Assembly: GCF_000717655.1 (NCBI RefSeq)
Contig: NZ_JNZY01000012.1
Coordinates: 1 to 64,000 of the forward strand
Source of the DNA: Streptomyces katrae
GTDB taxonomy: Bacteria; Actinomycetota; Actinomycetes; Streptomycetales; Streptomycetaceae
DNA: 64,000 bases
Direction: 5' to 3'
Positions 17,306 through 26,056 of this stretch are shown here, piece by piece. The notes beneath the pieces were generated by a model. It saw nothing but the letters and a program-made list of their open reading frames with translations, had not been told where the DNA came from and searched no databases. A program made the position numbers and the translations under genes. Position 1 is the stretch's first letter. Each line of letters starts with the position of its first letter.

Positions 17306-17770
17306 ATGAACGCGCCCACCCCCCACCCGTACTACGTCCAGGCCGGCCCGCTCGCCACCCGCTTCAACTCCCTCTTCGGGAAGCTGGCCCGGCTCGGCAT
17401 CTCCCTGGCCGGTTCGGCCGAGCTGTCGGTGCGCGGCCGCAAGTCCGGCAAGATGCAGCGGATCCCGGTCAACCCGCACACGTACGAGGGCGAGCAGTAC
17501 CTGGTGTCGGCGCGCGGCCACTCCCAGTGGGTCCGCAACATGCGGGTGGCGGGCGGCGGCGAGCTCCGCGTGGGCCGCAAGGTGCGCACCTTCACGGTCA
17601 CCGAGCTCACCGACCCGGTGCAGAAGGCCGCCGTGCTGCGCGCCTATCTGGCGAAGTGGGGCTGGGAGGTCAACCGGTTCTTCCAGGGCGTGAGCGCGGA
17701 CTCCTCCGACGCGGAGCTCCAGGCGGCGGCCGGCGACCACCCGGTCTTCCGGATCACCATGTCGAACTGA
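17306..17770 (+). CDS. Deazaflavin (F420)-dependent nitroreductase-family protein
   Basis: A 154-residue split-barrel protein of the Ddn/DUF385 type. Key elements are VRGRKSGKMQRIPVNPHTYEG (the RKSG turn that contacts the cofactor phosphate), YLVSARGHSQWVRNMRVAGG, and RKVRTFTVTELTD. Relatives use reduced coenzyme F420 to reduce quinones or nitroaromatics and protect against redox stress. Start ATG at 17306. It is divergent from the TetR gene and probably its main target. Confidence 0.88.
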   Translation: MNAPTPHPYYVQAGPLATRFNSLFGKLARLGISLAGSAELSVRGRKSGKMQRIPVNPHTYEGEQYLVSARGHSQWVRNMRVAGGGELRVGRKVRTFTVTELTDPVQKAAVLRAYLAKWGWEVNRFFQGVSADSSDAELQAAAGDHPVFRITMSN

Positions 17771-17811
17771 CGGGCAGGGCGCACCCCGCGCCGCCGCCCC
17801 GCATCCGGCAT

Positions 17812-17840
17812 CCCGCACCCGGCACCCGGCACCCGGCACC
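17812..17840. repeat. CCCGGCA heptamer microrepeat
   Basis: CCCGCAC followed by successive CCCGGCA units gives about four 7-bp copies in the gap between two convergent genes. No coding role is seen. Confidence 0.7.
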
Positions 17841-17956
17841 AAAGCAGCGGCGGCCTTGCCCGCACCCCCGGCAAGACCGCCACCCTCGTCCACACACCGG
17901 CCCCGAAGAGGCCCGGCCCCCAGGCCGCCCCCGGGGCCGCCCCCGGGCCCGGAACC

Positions 17957-19282
17957 CTAGGCCTGTTCCCTCTCCTGCTCCGGCTGCCCCTGCCCCCGGT
18001 TCCGCGCCTGCCTGCCGTCCAGGACGTGCAGCGCCTTGCGGGCCATCGGGTACGTCCGCACCAGGTCGGGCAGCGTCGTCGCACCCCGGGTGATCCGGGC
18101 GAAGGCCGTCCATGCCGGGCGGAAGCCGGTGATCGCCGCGTGCATCAGCCCCGGCCGGGCTTCGAAGGCGGTCAGCATCCGCTTGCCGACGCTCATCTCC
18201 ACGCCCAGTCCGGCCTTGATCGCGAACGCGTAGTTGAGGGCCTGGCGGCGCGCGTCCACCGCGTCCTGCGCCTCGGAGATCTTCACGGCCCACTCCCCGG
18301 CCAGCCGGCCCGAGCGCAGCGCGAAGGAGATGCCTTCCCGGGTCCACGGCTCCAGCAGCCCGGCCGCGTCCCCCGCGACCAGTACCCGGCCGCGCGAGAG
18401 CGGCGAATCGGGCTTGCGGCAGCGGGTCAGGTGCCCGGACGAGACGGCGGGCTCGAAGCCGGCGAGTCCGAGACGGGCGATGAAGTCCTCCAGGTACCGC
18501 TTGGTCGCGGCGCCGTCGCCCTTCGCCGAGATGACCCCGACGGTGAGGGTGTCGCCCTTGGGGAAGACCCAGCCGTAACTGCCGGGCAGCGGGCCCCAGT
18601 CGAGGAGCACCCGCCCCTTCCAGTCCTCGGCGACCGTCTCCGGGACCGGGATCTCCGCCTCGAGGCCGAGGTCCACCTGGTCCATCTCGACCCCGACGTG
18701 CGCGCCGATGCGGCTCGCACTGCCGTCGGCGCCGACCACCGCGCGCGCCAGGACGGTCTCCCCGTCGGCGAGCACCACGGCGACCGTGCGCCGGTCGGGC
18801 ACGGCCGCCCCGTGCTGCTCGACCCGCGCGACGGCGGTACCCGTACGGACGGTGGCTCCGGCCTTCTCGGCCTCGGCGACCAGAGCGGCGTCGAACTCGG
18901 GCCGGTTGATGAGCCCGAACAGCATCTGCCGCGAACGGCGGGTCCGGGTCAGCTTCCCGTTCAGTGAGAAGGTGACCGCGTGGATGCGGTCCTTGAACGG
19001 CAGGACGAAACCGGGCGGGAGGGCGTCGCGCGAAGGACCGATGATCCCGCCGCCGCAGGTCTTGTAGCGGGGCAGTTCGGCCTTCTCCAGCAGCAGTACG
19101 CGCCGCCCGGCCGTTGCCGCCGCGAACGCGGCCGAGGCGCCGGCCGGTCCGGCCCCGACCACGACCACGTCCCACACCTCGCCGGTTCCGCCGGCGCTCC
19201 CGGCCATCGCGTCCCCCGCCCCCTGAGCGGCCTGCCCTGCTGCTGAGTCGGGTCCCCCGACGGTGCTGTCGTCGCTGCTCAC
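17957..19282 (-). CDS. Geranylgeranyl reductase-family FAD oxidoreductase
   Basis: A 441-residue flavoprotein. FAD-binding VVVGAGPAGASAAFAAATAG lies near residue 40, preceded by an Ala/Gly/Asp-rich leader. Other landmarks are PRYKTCGGGI (the cysteine-containing GGR signature), VVGADGSASRIG, and the second FAD motif RVLVAGDAAGLLEPWTREGI. The family saturates isoprenoid double bonds, for example in menaquinone side chains or archaeal lipids; in actinomycetes menaquinone reduction is the usual guess. The GTG at 19282 is about 12 bp after AGGAG; a TTG at 19327 is the alternative. It is divergent from the dipeptidase gene. Confidence 0.85.
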   Translation of the reverse strand: MSSDDSTVGGPDSAAGQAAQGAGDAMAGSAGGTGEVWDVVVVGAGPAGASAAFAAATAGRRVLLLEKAELPRYKTCGGGIIGPSRDALPPGFVLPFKDRIHAVTFSLNGKLTRTRRSRQMLFGLINRPEFDAALVAEAEKAGATVRTGTAVARVEQHGAAVPDRRTVAVVLADGETVLARAVVGADGSASRIGAHVGVEMDQVDLGLEAEIPVPETVAEDWKGRVLLDWGPLPGSYGWVFPKGDTLTVGVISAKGDGAATKRYLEDFIARLGLAGFEPAVSSGHLTRCRKPDSPLSRGRVLVAGDAAGLLEPWTREGISFALRSGRLAGEWAVKISEAQDAVDARRQALNYAFAIKAGLGVEMSVGKRMLTAFEARPGLMHAAITGFRPAWTAFARITRGATTLPDLVRTYPMARKALHVLDGRQARNRGQGQPEQEREQA

Positions 19283-19461
19283 GATGTGCTGATGCTCCTG
19301 ATCATGCGGTTGCTCCGATGCAGGCAAATCCTACGGCGCGAGTCCGCCCCGTCCTGCTGTGCGAGGATCGGGACTGACTTTCGACGTACCCCGCATACGC
19401 CCACGACGCGGATGCGGCCGGCGTACACGTACACAACGTCGCACCCAAGAGGAGCGTGCCC

Positions 19462-20826
19462 ATGTCCCAGAATCCGATCGCCGAGACCATCGCCTCGCTG
19501 ATGCCCCGCGCCAAGCAGGAGCTGACCGAGCTGGTGGCCTTCCAGTCGGTGGCGGACTGGGCGCAGTTCCCCCGGAGCGAGAGCGAGGGCGCGGCGAACT
19601 GGGTGGCCGACGCGCTGCGCGCCGAGGGCTTCCAGAACGTGTCCCTGCTGGACACCCCGGACGGCACCCAGTCGGTGTACGGCTTCCTGCCCGGCCCCGA
19701 GGGTGCGCCGACCGTCCTCCTGTACGCGCACTACGACGTGCAGCCGCCGCTCGACGACGCCGCCTGGGTCTCCCCCGCCTTCGAGCTGACCGAGCGCGAC
19801 GGCCGCTGGTACGGGCGCGGCGCCGCGGACTGCAAGGGCGGGTTCATCATGCACCTGCTGGCGCTGCGCGCGCTGAAGGCCAACGGTGGTGTGCCGGTGA
19901 GCGTGAAGGTGATCGTCGAGGGCTCGGAGGAGCAGGGCACCGGCGGTCTGCAGCAGTACGCAGAGGCACACCCGGAGCTGCTGACCGCCGACACGATCGT
20001 CATCGGCGACGCGGGCAACTTCCGGCTCGGCCTGCCGACGGTGACGGCCACCCTGCGCGGCATGACCCTGATCAAGGTGAAGATCGACACCCTCGGCGGG
20101 AACCTGCACTCCGGCATGTTCGGCGGCGTCGCCCCCGACGCGCTGGCCGCGCTGATCCGGCTGCTGGACTCGCTGCGCGCCGCGGACGGTTCGACCACGG
20201 TGGACGGTCTGGCCTCGGACGCGGTCTGGGAGGGCCTGCAGTACCCGGAGGCGGACTTCCGCGCCGATGCGAGGGTGCTGGACGGGGTCGAGCTGATCGG
20301 CGAGGGCACGATCGCGGACCGGCTGTGGGCCCGCCCGGCCGTCACGGTGCTCGGCATCGACTGCCCGCCGGTGGTCGGCGCCACCCCGTCGGTGCACGCG
20401 AGTGCAGGCGCGCTGATCAGCCTGCGCGTGCCGCCGGGCGTGGACACGGCCGAGGCCATCAAGCTGCTGGAGGCGCACCTGGTGGCGCACACCCCGTGGC
20501 AGGCGCGCCTCGAACTCGAGGTCGTGGGCCAGGGCCAGCCGTTCCAGGCGGACACGAGCAGCCCGGCGTACGCGTCGATGGCGGCGGCCATGCAGGTGGC
20601 GTACCCGGGCCAGGAGATGCAGGTCGCGGGCATGGGCGGATCGATTCCGCTGTGCAACACGCTGACCACGCTCTACCCGGAGGCGGAGATGCTGCTGATC
20701 GGGCTGAGCGAGCCGGAGGCGCAGATCCACGCGGTGAACGAGAGCGTCTCGCCGGAGGAGCTGGAACGCCTCTCGGTCGCGGAGGCCCTGTTCCTGGTCA
20801 ACTACGCGCAGTCCAAGCGCGGCTGA
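19462..20826 (+). CDS. M20-family dipeptidase
   Basis: A 454-residue metallopeptidase of the ArgE/DapE/CPG2/CNDP group. Zinc ligands and catalytic residues are in order: His90 and Asp92 (YAHYDVQP), Asp123 (GRGAADCKGG), Glu156-Glu157 (VEGSEEQGTGG), Asp in IVIGDAGNF, and the late His in AQIHAVNE. The dimerisation insert lies between about residues 190 and 310. It probably splits dipeptides in the cytoplasm. GAGGAG sits 8 bp before the ATG at 19462. The GTG two codons earlier is too close to the ribosome site. Confidence 0.92.
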   Translation: MSQNPIAETIASLMPRAKQELTELVAFQSVADWAQFPRSESEGAANWVADALRAEGFQNVSLLDTPDGTQSVYGFLPGPEGAPTVLLYAHYDVQPPLDDAAWVSPAFELTERDGRWYGRGAADCKGGFIMHLLALRALKANGGVPVSVKVIVEGSEEQGTGGLQQYAEAHPELLTADTIVIGDAGNFRLGLPTVTATLRGMTLIKVKIDTLGGNLHSGMFGGVAPDALAALIRLLDSLRAADGSTTVDGLASDAVWEGLQYPEADFRADARVLDGVELIGEGTIADRLWARPAVTVLGIDCPPVVGATPSVHASAGALISLRVPPGVDTAEAIKLLEAHLVAHTPWQARLELEVVGQGQPFQADTSSPAYASMAAAMQVAYPGQEMQVAGMGGSIPLCNTLTTLYPEAEMLLIGLSEPEAQIHAVNESVSPEELERLSVAEALFLVNYAQSKRG

Positions 20827-20900
20827 CCTGCGCTGAGGGCGAACTCCGCTCCTGGTGAAAGGCGTGCCGGGGGCGGAGTCGGTGCACGTACGTTCGGAGC

Positions 20901-21602
20901 ATGGATCTCGTAGAGGTACTCCCGCAGCGGCTCCACATGCTCCGCTTCCCGATCGGTCAGGCGTACCTGTGGTGCGACGGCGAAGCCCTGACCCTGATCG
21001 ACTCCGGCCACGCCGGATCCGCGGCGGCGATCGAGGAGGCCGTCCGCTCCCTCGGGCTGAGCCCGGAGCGGCTGGAGCGGATCGTGCTGACGCACTGCCA
21101 CCGCGACCACGTCGGCGCCGCGGACGAACTCGCCGCCCGCTGGGGCGCGGAGGTGGTGGCGCACCGGCTGGAGGCTCCGGTGATCCGGGGCGAGCTCCCG
21201 GTGCCGGAGCCGGTCCTGCTGGACTGGGAGGTCCCGCTGTACGAGAAGGGGCTGACGGTCCCCGAGGCGCCGCCGACTCGGGTCGACCGCGAGGTCGAGG
21301 ACGGCGAGGTGCTCCCGTTCGGCGGCGGCGCTGTGGTGGTCCACGCCCCGGGCCACACGCCGGGCAGCATCGGCATCCACCTGCCGCGCCACGGCGTGCT
21401 GTTCGCGGGCGACTGCATCGCGGGGGTGGGCCAGGTGATCCTGGGCGTCATGAACGTGGACCGTGACGGGGCCCAGGCCTCCTTCCGCCGCCTCGCGGCG
21501 CTGTCCCCGTCGGTGGCCTGCTTCGGCCACGGCGACCCGCTGACCGAGGACACGGCGGCCACCCTCCTCACGGCCACGGAGTCGGAGCCGGTCTTCCCGT
21601 AG
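20901..21602 (+). CDS. MBL-fold metallohydrolase
   Basis: A 233-residue metallo-beta-lactamase-fold protein. The metal motif THCHRDHVGAADEL (about residues 63-76) is intact, followed by APGHTPGSIGI, LFAGDCIAG and a C-terminal CFGHGDPL. This is the glyoxalase II-like branch. Its substrate, possibly a thioester or lactone, cannot be told from sequence. It follows the dipeptidase by 74 bp on the same strand. Confidence 0.9.
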   Translation: MDLVEVLPQRLHMLRFPIGQAYLWCDGEALTLIDSGHAGSAAAIEEAVRSLGLSPERLERIVLTHCHRDHVGAADELAARWGAEVVAHRLEAPVIRGELPVPEPVLLDWEVPLYEKGLTVPEAPPTRVDREVEDGEVLPFGGGAVVVHAPGHTPGSIGIHLPRHGVLFAGDCIAGVGQVILGVMNVDRDGAQASFRRLAALSPSVACFGHGDPLTEDTAATLLTATESEPVFP

Positions 21603-21655
21603 TCCGGGCTCGCCCGGACCCCGCGCCTCCCCCGCCGGCGGGGCTGGATCCGCCC

Positions 21656-21688
21656 GGAGGGGTCGGGAGCCAAGCTCCCGGCCCCTCC
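21656..21688 (+). terminator. Strong stem-loop after the MBL gene
   Basis: GGAGGGGTCGGGAGC and GCTCCCGGCCCCTCC pair with one mismatch around CAA, 54 bp past the stop codon. The surrounding text (ccccgccggcgg before, ccggcgttcgagg after) resembles GC-rich intergenic sequence that recurs widely in Streptomyces genomes. The rest of 21603-21886 has no gene I can support. Confidence 0.65.
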
Positions 21689-21886
21689 GGCGTTCGAGGT
21701 GCCGGCGGCCCGGGTCCCGTGTGCCGCGGCAGCTCGGCAGCGGGTCCGGGCAGAGCCCGGTGAACGGGAGAAGGGCGGGGCGGGGAGGAGACCGAAAGCC
21801 CCGCGCAGCGGCAGCAGTGCCGTGCGGCCGCCGCGGCCGGGCGCCGACCGGGCCGCAGGTCTGCAGGGCGGCAGTCGCGGCGCCGG

Positions 21887-22927
21887 CTACGGCGTGGGGC
21901 GGCCCGCCTCCAGGTACAGGGGGCGTCCTCGCTCGCGGGCCCGCAGGGCCCAGCGGAGGCGTTCGTACCGGACCGGCGGCAGCAGCCCCTCCGCCTCCGC
22001 CTCCGTCACGAACCGCCAGGCCCGCAGCTCCGGCCCCGGCAGCCGGAGCCCGGCCGCGGCGGCAGCCGGGAGGCGGCCCCCGTCGAACAGCAGCCGCAGC
22101 CCCCCGTACGCCGGAGGCACCGGCGGCTCCCAGTCCACGACGAGCAACCCCGGTACGGCGCCCAGCGTCAGGCCCAGCTCCTCCGCGACCTCCCGCACCC
22201 CCGCGCACCCCGGCGCCTCGCCCGCCTCCACCACGCCGCCCGGGAACTCCCAGCCCGGCTTGTACGTCGGATCCACCAGCAGCACACGGTCCTCGTCGTC
22301 GAAGAGCAGCACCCCCGCGGCCACCGTCTCCCGCGTCGGCTCCGGCGTCTGCACGATGTCGCAGACCCGGGCCGCGTCCGTGCGTACGGCTTCGGCGATC
22401 CGCTCCGCCGTCTCCCGTACGGTCAGGGCCCCGTTGTCGATGACGTGCGCGTCCGCCGCGAGCCAGCCGGCCAGTGCCTGCTGGTAGGCGGGTATGTGGT
22501 CGTACGCCCATTGCCGGACCCGCAGGTCCACGTCCGCCGGGTCGCCCGGCTCCTCCCGCGTCGCGATCCGCTCCCGCAGGATCGTTTCCTCCGGGGCGAG
22601 AAGCACATGCCGCACCGGTATCCGGCGCGCCGCGAGCCCGCCGAAGATCTCGTCCCGGTACTCCTGCCGCAGCAGCGTCATCGGCACGACCAGCACCCCG
22701 CCCAGCTCAGCGAGCATCGCCGCGGCCGTGTCCACCACCAGGCGCCGCCAGCTCGGCAGGTCCTGGTAGTCGGAGACCTCCGCGAGGCGCTTGCGCGGCA
22801 GCAGTTGGCGTAGTGCGTCCCCGACGAGCTCCGGGTCGTACAGGGTGCTGTCGGGCAGGATCCCGGTCAGTTCGCGGGCCGTGCTGGTCTTCCCGGCGCT
22901 GAATGTGCCGTTGATCCAGACAATCAC
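21887..22927 (-). CDS. Fusion of P-loop kinase-like ATPase and Nudix hydrolase
   Basis: A 346-residue two-domain protein. Residues about 1-195 form an AAA/nucleoside-kinase-like domain with Walker A NGTFSAGKTSTARELT at the very N-terminus and VVPMTLLRQEY inside. Residues about 205-340 are a Nudix domain whose box is complete (GVVEAGE then REVAEELGL). The first half may phosphorylate or adenylate a small molecule and the second cleave a nucleoside-diphosphate product; the substrate is unknown. The GTG at 22927 is chosen because GGAGAGGGG lies 5-6 bp ahead and orthologous P-loop proteins begin VIVWINGTF; an ATG at 22945 is upstream. Confidence 0.82.
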   Translation of the reverse strand: MIVWINGTFSAGKTSTARELTGILPDSTLYDPELVGDALRQLLPRKRLAEVSDYQDLPSWRRLVVDTAAAMLAELGGVLVVPMTLLRQEYRDEIFGGLAARRIPVRHVLLAPEETILRERIATREEPGDPADVDLRVRQWAYDHIPAYQQALAGWLAADAHVIDNGALTVRETAERIAEAVRTDAARVCDIVQTPEPTRETVAAGVLLFDDEDRVLLVDPTYKPGWEFPGGVVEAGEAPGCAGVREVAEELGLTLGAVPGLLVVDWEPPVPPAYGGLRLLFDGGRLPAAAAAGLRLPGPELRAWRFVTEAEAEGLLPPVRYERLRWALRARERGRPLYLEAGRPTP

Positions 22928-23065
22928 GTCTACCCCTCTCCGCATGGCTCGTCCGGAGCCCCCAGTGGCTTGCCCGCATCACCCTGCCACGGAAACCCGC
23001 TCCCCGGCCCAGTGCTTATCCTCAAGGTCAGAGCCGTACCCGCCGCTTCCGGAGGATTCCGTCCC

Positions 23066-24100
23066 GTGCCGCAGACCCGCCGCCCGTCCGACCCCCGCTA
23101 CGGCAACCGGCCGACCATGAAGGACGTGGCGGCCCGGGCCGGTGTGGGCCTGAAGACGGTGTCGCGGGTGGTCAACGGCGAGTCGGGGGTCACCCCGGAC
23201 ACGGTGCGGCGGGTCCAGGAGGCCATCGAAGCGCTCGGGTTCCGCCGCAACGACAGCGCGCGCGTGCTGCGCAAGGGACGTACGGCCACCGTGGGGCTGG
23301 TTCTGGAGGACCTCGCGGACCCCTTCTACGGGCCGCTGAACCGGGCGGTGGAGGAGGTGGCCCGGGCCCATGGGGCGCTGCTCATCAACGGGTCGAGCGC
23401 CCAGGACCCCGACCGGGAGCGGGAGCTGGCGCTGGCGCTGTGCGCGCGCCGGGTGGACGGGCTGATCGTGATCCCGGCCGGGGACGACCACCGCTACCTG
23501 GAGCCGGAGATCCGGGCGGGTGTGGCGACGGTGTTCGTGGACCGCCCGGCGGGCCGGATCGACGCGGACGTGGTGCTGTCGGACAGCTTCGGCGGCGCCC
23601 GCGAGGGGGTGGCGCACCTGATCGGGGGCGGCCACCGCCGGATCGGCTTCATCGGGGACCAGCCGCACATCCAGACGGCGACGGAGCGCCTGCGGGGCTA
23701 CCGCGCGGCGATGGCGGAGGCGGGCCTGCCGGTGGCCGAGCCCTGGGTCTCCCTCGGCTCGACGGCCCCGGAACGCGTCGGGGAGGCGGCCCGGGCGATG
23801 CTGGCGGGCCCCGACCCCGTCACCGCGGTCTTCGCGGGGAACAACCGGGTGACGGTGACGGTGGTCCGGGTCCTGGCCGAGCATCGGCCGCCGGTGGCCC
23901 TGGTCGGGTTCGACGACTTCGAGCTGGCCGACCTGCTGCGCCCCGGCGTGACGGTGGTCGCCCAGGACGCGGCGGCCCTGGGCCGGGTGGCGACCGACCG
24001 CCTGTTCCAACGCCTCGCCGGCGCCGCCCTCTCCCCGGCCCGGATCGAACTCCCGACCCGCCTGATCCCCCGCGGCTCGGGCGAACTCCCCCCGGCCTGA
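23066..24100 (+). CDS. LacI-family transcriptional regulator
   Basis: A 344-residue regulator. The helix-turn-helix MKDVAARAGVGLKTVSRVVNG (about residues 18-38) and hinge helix NDSARVLRKGRTATVG are followed by a periplasmic-binding-protein-like sensor domain (VGLVLEDLADPFYGPLNRAVEE, VALVGFDDFELADLL). It should repress a sugar-use gene set; none is adjacent, although a LacI-type site occurs near 33140. GGAGG lies 11 bp before the GTG at 23066. It is convergent with the unknown gene at 24114. Confidence 0.9.
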   Translation: MPQTRRPSDPRYGNRPTMKDVAARAGVGLKTVSRVVNGESGVTPDTVRRVQEAIEALGFRRNDSARVLRKGRTATVGLVLEDLADPFYGPLNRAVEEVARAHGALLINGSSAQDPDRERELALALCARRVDGLIVIPAGDDHRYLEPEIRAGVATVFVDRPAGRIDADVVLSDSFGGAREGVAHLIGGGHRRIGFIGDQPHIQTATERLRGYRAAMAEAGLPVAEPWVSLGSTAPERVGEAARAMLAGPDPVTAVFAGNNRVTVTVVRVLAEHRPPVALVGFDDFELADLLRPGVTVVAQDAAALGRVATDRLFQRLAGAALSPARIELPTRLIPRGSGELPPA

Positions 24101-24113
24101 ACCAGGCCGGGCG

Positions 24114-25001
24114 CTACCGGGTCAGGAGACCGAGGCCCAGTTCGATGCCGGCAAGTGCCGTCTGCCCGGCGAGCGCGGGCGCGGCCTGGAGCAGGCCCGC
24201 CCTGATCCGGTGCCAGGCACCGGCCCGGCGGGCAGGGTCTTGGTCCACGTCCTGCACCAACGCCACGTCCGCGTCGAAGGCGGCCCCGCCGAGCCCGTGT
24301 TCGGCTGCGAGGGCCCGGATCCGCTCGGCGAGCAGAGCCGTCCCGGCGGCCGGGCCGCCCAGGTTCTGCGTGACGGCCATGCCCTGCGCGGCGGCGCCTC
24401 CGTACACGTTCATGATGAAGGCGGGCGCTGTGTGGGGTCGCTGGTCGTTCATGTAGTGCCTCACGGTCGAAGTGGAGAGCGACATCGCGCAGTCCTCGCC
24501 GCGCGAAGTGAGCATCAGGGCCGGCGCGTCCGGGTCGTCCGTCCACAGCTGGGCCAGCCCGTGCCCTTGGAGATAGCGGGCGGCCCGCCGGACGATGCCC
24601 TCGCGCAGCGGGAGCCCCAGGAAGCGGGTGCGGGCGAGGAAGGGGACCAGCCGGACCACGGCGTCGGGGGCTTCGGCGGCCTGCCGGACCAGCTCGTCCA
24701 GGACGTAGCCGAACTGCGCGTCCACGCGTCCGCGGGCGCGGGTGACCTGGTCGGCCTCGGCCAGTCCCGCCTCGGTCGGTCCGACGAGCGCCCCGCCGAA
24801 GACGTACTCCAGGGTCAGATGGCCGCGGCCGCGGAGCATGCGGGCGGCTGCTTCCGCCGGGGCGGCCCGCGGGTCCTCGTCGGAGACGAACTGCCCGAGG
24901 GGTACGGGGATCCCGGCTGCGGACCGGCGTCCGTACATCCAGATCAGCAGCTCGACGGCCAGATCGGCGACCGCCCCGTCGGCGGCGCCGGCGGCGCTCA
25001 C
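24114..25001 (-). CDS. Protein of unknown function with winged-helix-like segments
   Basis: A 295-residue cytoplasmic protein I cannot assign. Two stretches look like winged helices: about residues 14-80 (LAVELLIWMYGRRSAAGI to LVGPTEAGLAEADQV) and 110-175 (LREGIVRRAARYLQGHGLAQL to LTSRGEDCA). Then comes a Gly/Ala-rich FIMNVYGGAAAQGMAVTQNL motif like those linking domains in bacterial signalling and effector-associated proteins, and a helical C-terminus. Its GTG start overlaps the stop of the upstream regulator as GTGA, so the two are translationally coupled. Residue positions are estimates. Confidence 0.7.
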   Translation of the reverse strand: MSAAGAADGAVADLAVELLIWMYGRRSAAGIPVPLGQFVSDEDPRAAPAEAAARMLRGRGHLTLEYVFGGALVGPTEAGLAEADQVTRARGRVDAQFGYVLDELVRQAAEAPDAVVRLVPFLARTRFLGLPLREGIVRRAARYLQGHGLAQLWTDDPDAPALMLTSRGEDCAMSLSTSTVRHYMNDQRPHTAPAFIMNVYGGAAAQGMAVTQNLGGPAAGTALLAERIRALAAEHGLGGAAFDADVALVQDVDQDPARRAGAWHRIRAGLLQAAPALAGQTALAGIELGLGLLTR

Positions 25002-25924
25002 GGGCGGGCGACGGTGCCGGCCGCCGCGCAGAACTCGTCGATCCCTGCACGGAGGCCGGGGTGCGCGCGGAGGGCAGCGGGCTCGTTCTCCCTGGCCCGG
25101 CCCAGGAGTTCAAGCAACCGCAGGGTGTACTCGGTGCGCCAAGCGGCCGCGTACCGCTCCGGGTTGAGATCGGAGGCGCTCTGGACGGGTCCTGCGGTTT
25201 GCAGTGCCACCAGCCCGGCCAGGGCCTCGCCGAGGTCGGCGATCAGGCCCTCGCGCCCGGGAGCCCGCGTCTCGGAAGTCTTCGCCCCGGCGGGCCGCGC
25301 CTCGAGGCGCGGTGGCGGCAGGACGGTGAGGAACCGGGCGAGTTCGGTGCCGAGCTCGGCGGCGCGGGCGCAGTGCTGCTCGGCCCAGGCCTGTTCGTCG
25401 GGCCGGTCGCGCAAGGCGCGGGCGTAGGCCACCCGTTCCGCCTGCTTGAGCCGCTTGCCGCTGGCCTCGTCGAGGTCGGCTCGCAGCTGGAGGTGGCGCC
25501 GTTCGGCGGCCTGCCGGGACTTCAGCCCGAGGGCGCCCGCGATCCGGGCCCAGGTGATCTTCTTGCGGCGGGCGGCTCCGAGCAGCCGCGCCTCGTCGGT
25601 CTGGAGCTTCTCGCGGAGCTCCCGGATGACGACCAGGGCGGCGAGCAGTTCCGTCTCGGTCACTCCGTCGACGGCGTCGTACTCGACGCAGCGCGCGATG
25701 TGGTCGTACTTTTCGGCGATCTCGATGAACTGACGGGTCGAGTCGTGGATGTTCGGCAGTTCCGCGAGGCGCCCGAGCCATTTGTTCTCGGGCTGGACCG
25801 GTCGTGTCGTCAGGAGCAGCCAGGCGCTCGGCCGGTCGTATTCGGCCGCGGGGCGGCCTTCGAACGTCGTCTCCCGGACGACGGATTCTGTCGTCCGGGA
25901 GACGACGTCCCGACGTTCGATCAT
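24998..25924 (-). CDS. Putative transcriptional regulator with SRQAAERR-type helix-turn-helix
   Basis: A 308-residue, largely helical protein. Its central motif KKITWARIAGALGLKSRQ plus AAERRHLQL (about residues 120-146) is a helix-turn-helix shared, from memory, with streptomycete proteins labelled HSP18 transcriptional regulator. The flanks contain long charged helices. AGGAGA is 7 bp before the ATG at 25924. The first codons contain an 18-bp perfect hairpin that also encodes a near-duplicated VVSRTTESVVRETT, and the 5' leader can sequester the ribosome site. It forms an operon with the unknown gene at 24114. The function label is an inference from the motif only. Confidence 0.65.
   Translation of the reverse strand: MIERRDVVSRTTESVVRETTFEGRPAAEYDRPSAWLLLTTRPVQPENKWLGRLAELPNIHDSTRQFIEIAEKYDHIARCVEYDAVDGVTETELLAALVVIRELREKLQTDEARLLGAARRKKITWARIAGALGLKSRQAAERRHLQLRADLDEASGKRLKQAERVAYARALRDRPDEQAWAEQHCARAAELGTELARFLTVLPPPRLEARPAGAKTSETRAPGREGLIADLGEALAGLVALQTAGPVQSASDLNPERYAAAWRTEYTLRLLELLGRARENEPAALRAHPGLRAGIDEFCAAAGTVARP
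25865..25907 (-). promoter_or_regulatory. 18-bp perfect hairpin in the first codons of the regulator
   Basis: CGTCGTCTCCCGGACGAC and GTCGTCCGGGAGACGACG are exact inverted arms around a 7-base loop. They fall about 18-60 bases into the coding sequence starting at 25924. A stem this strong near the start codon should hinder ribosome entry or serve as a DNA or RNA binding site. Confidence 0.7.
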
Positions 25925-25933
25925 GGGTGAATC

Positions 25934-26025
25934 TCCTGGAGCATGCGAGACGGCGGGCACGGCAGAGGGGAAGCGCGGGATACCGGGCATGCCGGGCACT
26001 CCGGTTCCTGCGCCATGCTCCAGGA
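25934..26025 (-). promoter_or_regulatory. Ribosome-site-sequestering inverted repeat in a 5' leader
   Basis: On the coding strand TCCTGGAGCATG (26025-26014) is perfectly complementary to CATGCTCCAGGA (25945-25934), whose last four bases are part of the AGGAGA ribosome site of the regulator at 25924. The 68-base interval contains further GC-rich repeats (GCCCGGCATGCCCGG). If transcription starts upstream of 26025, the mRNA can fold to hide the ribosome site. Confidence 0.5.
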
Positions 26026-26056
26026 CGCCTGTCGGTCACGGGGCCTGTGGCGGCTA

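Noticed and set aside
17812..17840. The CCCGGCA heptamers as a CRISPR or origin iteron
   Set aside because: The units are contiguous with no spacers, only about four copies, and no associated genes.
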